From assembly GCA_034620365.1 (NCBI GenBank), contig JAQGEQ010000192.1, positions 925,001 through 989,000 of the forward strand: DNA of 64,000 nucleotides, written 5' to 3'. Of this stretch, positions 60,181-64,000 are shown piece by piece. The notes under the pieces were generated by a model. The model did no database searches and was not told where the DNA came from. It saw only the letters and a list, made by a program, of their open reading frames with translations. Made by a program: the position numbers and the translations under genes. The stretch is from Pegea sp. RAD2-039. Lineage: Eukaryota > Chordata > Thaliacea > Salpida > Salpidae. How positions within the stretch are numbered: the stretch's first letter is position 1; each line of letters starts with the position of its first letter.

Positions 60181-62607
60181 AATTTGAAAAAGAAAAAAGT
60201 TGAATTATTTTATCTATCGGAGAGGATAACTTTGTAATCAAAACACTAAGGAAATTAATGACTATAGTGACGATTATGGCTTTTTTCTAATTGTAACTTC
60301 ATAACAAACAAGTTGACTCAGCATTTTAATTCAAATTCAAAAAAAACTTTACATCATACTTAAGTTTCAAACATAGCTTCTAATTAAAAAGTTCAAATAA
60401 TTTGTAAACTAATAGATTAAGCTTGCTTTGCTAACTTTTACATAAATCTAATTATTTCTTAATTTTCCTTCTGTTGTTTACTAACTTTCAGTAGATCTTT
60501 AAACCACTTTGTAATTTGTTAAAAGCGTTTTTAAGCTAAACCACAATTTAAAGCCAAACTTTTAGATCTGAAACTTTTTTCTAAAAGCTCCAATTTTGAT
60601 ATTCAATCTCTAACAAATTTTCTTTTTGCATTTTTCAAATTGTTGTGTATTTCGTAACCAAAAGTTTGCTATTTGATTCAAAAGTTTATTTTTTAGAGTT
60701 TGATTTAATTATTTGTTCATTTTTCTAAATAAACAAAAAAGTTTTTAACTTTGTAGACGATCTTTGCAATCATTCTTTGTTCTTAAACTTTAATGAACTT
60801 TTATTTAAGTTTTTAATTAAAAAATTTGTTTAAGATCTGATAGCAACTACAATTATTTTTTCAAGATCAGTTTAAAGATTAAATTTTTTTCATAAAAAAG
60901 TAAATATTAAAAATTTCTTTAAAAACTTTCTGTAAAAATTATTTCATTACTTTGATAATTGATTTCATAAAAGATAATAATTTTAAAAAATAATATTATA
61001 AAATTGTAAAATAATAATTTTTTATAACCTTTTTATAATTTTTTTATTTTCTTGATGTTAGTAGAATTTAGTTTAAGCGATAAATCAAATTAAAAATTGT
61101 TTTTTGACATAGAAAATCAAATTTATAGATAAAATTATCACATCAGTCAGAGCATTGTTAGAACTGAAAATTAAATTGATGAATTTCTTGCTGAAGAGAT
61201 TTAATATAAAAAATTGAGCTTTTAAAACTTTGAACACGTGATCTGTTTATGTACTTTCTCGATAACTCATCATAAAAATTCAATGAAAAACTTCTTTAAA
61301 CAAACTTGTCTGTCAGTAAGTTAGTGTTATCATGATATAATAGAAATAGCTTTCAATTTTACTGTCAAATATATTTTTATAAGATTTACGAAAAGTTCGT
61401 TGTATAACCCTTATCATAAAGAGTTTATACTTTCGAATATTACTTGAAATATTAGATTATGACAAACAGTTTGAGAGAATTAACAACATTTAATTGAGTT
61501 TTAGATTTGATACTTAAATAAAAATAGTTTCATAAAAAAATACCTTTCTGCAAAATTTTTGTAATAAATAAAAGTTTAATATCCTAAAGTATTTCTTAAG
61601 CTATATGTGCAGTGTAAAGGTAAGAAGTTAAGCTTAATTAAATTGATTCTTTTATTTAGGTGTTCATTGTTGATGTAATTTAAGCTCTATATTAATATTA
61701 AGTGGCCACAAGGTGTCAGTAATGCAGAAAACAATTTGAAAAATTTAAATTTCACCAATTTAAACAAACAACTTACTGTAAAAGCTATAATATAATTAAA
61801 GAAAATTTTTGAGATTATATTTCATCAAATAGAAAATAAAAATAGTTGAAAAGTCTGTTAATTAGTTTGAAATATATTTGTAAAATAAATTCTTGATTAT
61901 ATTTGGAAAATATTTCAAGAATAAGCTGTAAAAAAAAATTAAATAAAAACCTAAGCTTGTTGTTTATGTCAATGAAAAACAGTTTATATAATTTAAAATA
62001 AATAAAAAATTCAAAATGTACTTCATGGCACTTTTAAAAGTTAAAAATAAAACTTCATGTAACAAATTCTGAAGAAAAAATTTAAATCATAATAAAAATA
62101 AGAAGCTAAAGATTTTTGAGAGCTTTTTCAATGCACTTTTGATTCAAACAATAAATCAAGCATAAGATTTAAAACATTAAAATTCTAAAAGAACAACGAT
62201 CTTTTAAGACTACAAAATAAACATAGAAAAGCTCACAGAACCAGAAAGCTCTTGAAAACGTTTCAAACATCTAGAAGTAATTTTGTATAAATCAAAAGAT
62301 TATCATAAGTTTTGAGTTTTAGAATAAATTAAAGTGTTTGTAAAAAACTTTACAAAATGCAATTGTTTTGACAATTCAGCAGTAAAAACAGAAAATAAAA
62401 TTTATAAAACTGTCAATGTGAGAAAAATAATGAAGTCATTAAGAAAGGTGAGAAAAAAATTGAGGTAATTTGAACTTCACCTAGTTGGTTTTTTATATAT
62501 AAACTGTATGATGTAAAAGTGAATAAAATGGAAATTCTCTTTAGCTAACACCACCTTATTTCATTTGTCATTAAAATGCAATAAAAAAGTATGACAAAAA
62601 ATTGTAA
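60181..62607. other. Intergenic AT-rich stretch
   Basis: About 2.4 kb of very AT-rich DNA with no coding signal, clear repeat or structured RNA recognised. Confidence 0.5.
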
Positions 62608-63262
62608 TGTCTAATAAGAAAAGTAATGTAATAAAATAACCAGTAAGTTTAGATGTTGACAAAGAAACAAGTAAAAAACCTTTTGTAAACTAAAATTGAG
62701 TATTTGGACTTAAGAGTACTTACAGCGTTCATTTAAATAATTACTAACAGTAATAATATGTTAAAGTAATCAATTTAAACATTGAAAATTTATTTTGTTA
62801 AATATATAGAGGAATTCCAAATATGATTTCACCAAAGATAATTTGCTAAAGAACAATATAACAAACTTCGTATTAATTTCACTAATGTAAGCTTGTCATG
62901 TAATATGATATACTTATTTAAAAGTACATGTTGTGAGCTGTAAAATAACAAAAGTGTTAATAGCAGTTATACCTAGAATGACTGTAGTAACCTCTTTTAA
63001 TTAGAGTATGTTAATTAAATAAACCTAATAATAAATAAACCTAGTAAACTTAAACAGCTGAATAAAATCTAAGAAACTTAAAATTCTGAAGATTTTTTTT
63101 ATAAAACTTATATTATTTGCAAATTGTATAATTAGATATAATGAATTTTAAATTATTCATATACTAAAAGTCAATTTAACTCAAAATAAGTGTCACGTGA
63201 TTTGTCTTCATTTTCAAAATAATCAAAATTAAGAAAGTTGAATTAGAAAGTGTATTTTATTC
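62608..63262 (-). repeat. Right arm of a large inverted repeat
   Basis: Reverse complement of 55345-56010. It keeps the E-box (63193-63200). It ends about 70 bp before the stop of the next gene, so here it is a 3' flank rather than a promoter of a recognised gene. Confidence 0.9.
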
Positions 63263-63330
63263 ATGATAAGAAAATAAAATTAATAATTTCAATTTTGTTT
63301 CTATTTGTCTTTACTTTGGTCTGAGTTGGT

Positions 63331-64000
63331 TTAATTACAATTTGTCAAACATTTTTTCAGTCTCTTTATGACGTCATGACTTCGTGAGCTTAACATAAAA
63401 ACAATTGGTTCCAACATCACTAGAAAAAATGCTAAGAAGATTGATGTAAAAGAAGCTGATATCAAATCTTCCTCTTTTGCAAAGTAATAAGCAATACATA
63501 AACAGAAGATTACAAACCAAACTATGAAATTGATTATAATGATAATATCAATTTTATCATTTATGCTTCTTAATCTTTCTTTACTACTTTTTGAACTTAA
63601 ATTATTTTCAAAACGTTTTCTTTTTAATATAACCATTTAGAACTGTAAAAGCTATAATATCAAATATTACTGCTGAATACTTACAAAGTTTTGGTGATAC
63701 AAATATATCTGCCAGACATATGCTTTGATTTCTATAAAAACCCAGAGTAACGATTACATTGACTTCCGATTTGGTTTTTTACTTGTTCACTTCCAAATAA
63801 TTCCAATATTGAATTCGATTTGTTGAAAAAAAGATTAAATTTTGATGTCGGTATTTCTACAGTTGAAAAATAAGGATTTGATTTAATGATAATGCTCCGT
63901 TCAAAACTTGTTGTGTTAATAATTGGCTAGTCCAAAAAACCATGAAATTAGAATAAACATATCAACGAAATATGCTTTAAACTTATTAAATACAAAACCT
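63331..64000 (-). CDS. Partial membrane protein, two helices, unrecognised
   Basis: The last exons of a minus-strand gene entering from beyond the window. A consistent model is 63783-63926, 63685-63731 and 63331-63583, with introns of 51 and about 100 bp and matching phases. It ends ...SRSHDVIKRLKKCLTNCN. Two hydrophobic segments are clear: IIIIINFIVWFVIFCLCIAYYF and FTSIFLAFFLVMLEPIVFML. Alternatively the ORF starts at the ATG at 63636 as a 101-aa two-helix protein. The upstream part is Ser/Asn-rich. I do not recognise the family. Confidence 0.5.

Overview
The window reads as nuclear DNA of an animal (metazoan) with a compact, AT-rich genome. Genes are split by GT-AG introns that are mostly 45-140 bp, and several products are clear animal orthologues: UBR4, HFM1, retinol saturase, a Tctex-type dynein light chain, ribosomal protein eL39 and a Rab11-type GTPase. 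A secreted chitin-binding protein is also present. I cannot name the species from the sequence alone.

Layout. 58-381 (-): first two exons of an unrecognised gene leaving the window. 1655-2622 (-): a 243-aa protein with one TPR-like segment. 2761-8060 (-): an apparent E3-like protein with cadherin-like beta-sandwich repeats, a U-box/RING-like module and TPRs, carrying a 23-bp frame-breaking duplication. 8492-8833 (-): intronless dynein light chain. 11165-12178 (-): eL39 with an ATG-only first exon. 14949-41884 (+): the giant UBR4 E3 ligase gene from start to stop, with many short exons, intronic minisatellites, a tRNA-like element, a dispersed repeat and a 28-bp frame-breaking duplication inside the UBR box. 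One 3.4-kb UBR4 intron hosts a complete antisense Rab gene (35950-36906) and a 2-kb satellite of a 14-bp unit (37085-39040). 42457-44355 (-): intronless retinol saturase. 45270-46790: relics of two non-LTR retrotransposons. 47675-55278 (-): the meiotic helicase HFM1. 58112-59937 (-): secreted cysteine-rich chitin-binding protein, lying inside a large inverted repeat (arms about 55345-56010 and 62608-63262). 63331 to the edge (-): an unrecognised two-helix membrane protein.

The genes do not form a pathway; neighbours are functionally unrelated. The most unusual points are: about 27 perfect TGACGTCA palindromes, 26 of them packed between 17.6 and 41.2 kb; pervasive short tandem duplication that builds intron minisatellites and also breaks two conserved exons; the nested Rab gene with Glu in place of the catalytic Gln; the 660-bp inverted repeat; and a GC-rich dispersed repeat present in inverted copies around exons 6-10 of the U-box/TPR gene. 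The UBR4 locus is visibly richer in G+C and CpG than the AT-rich DNA on both sides.
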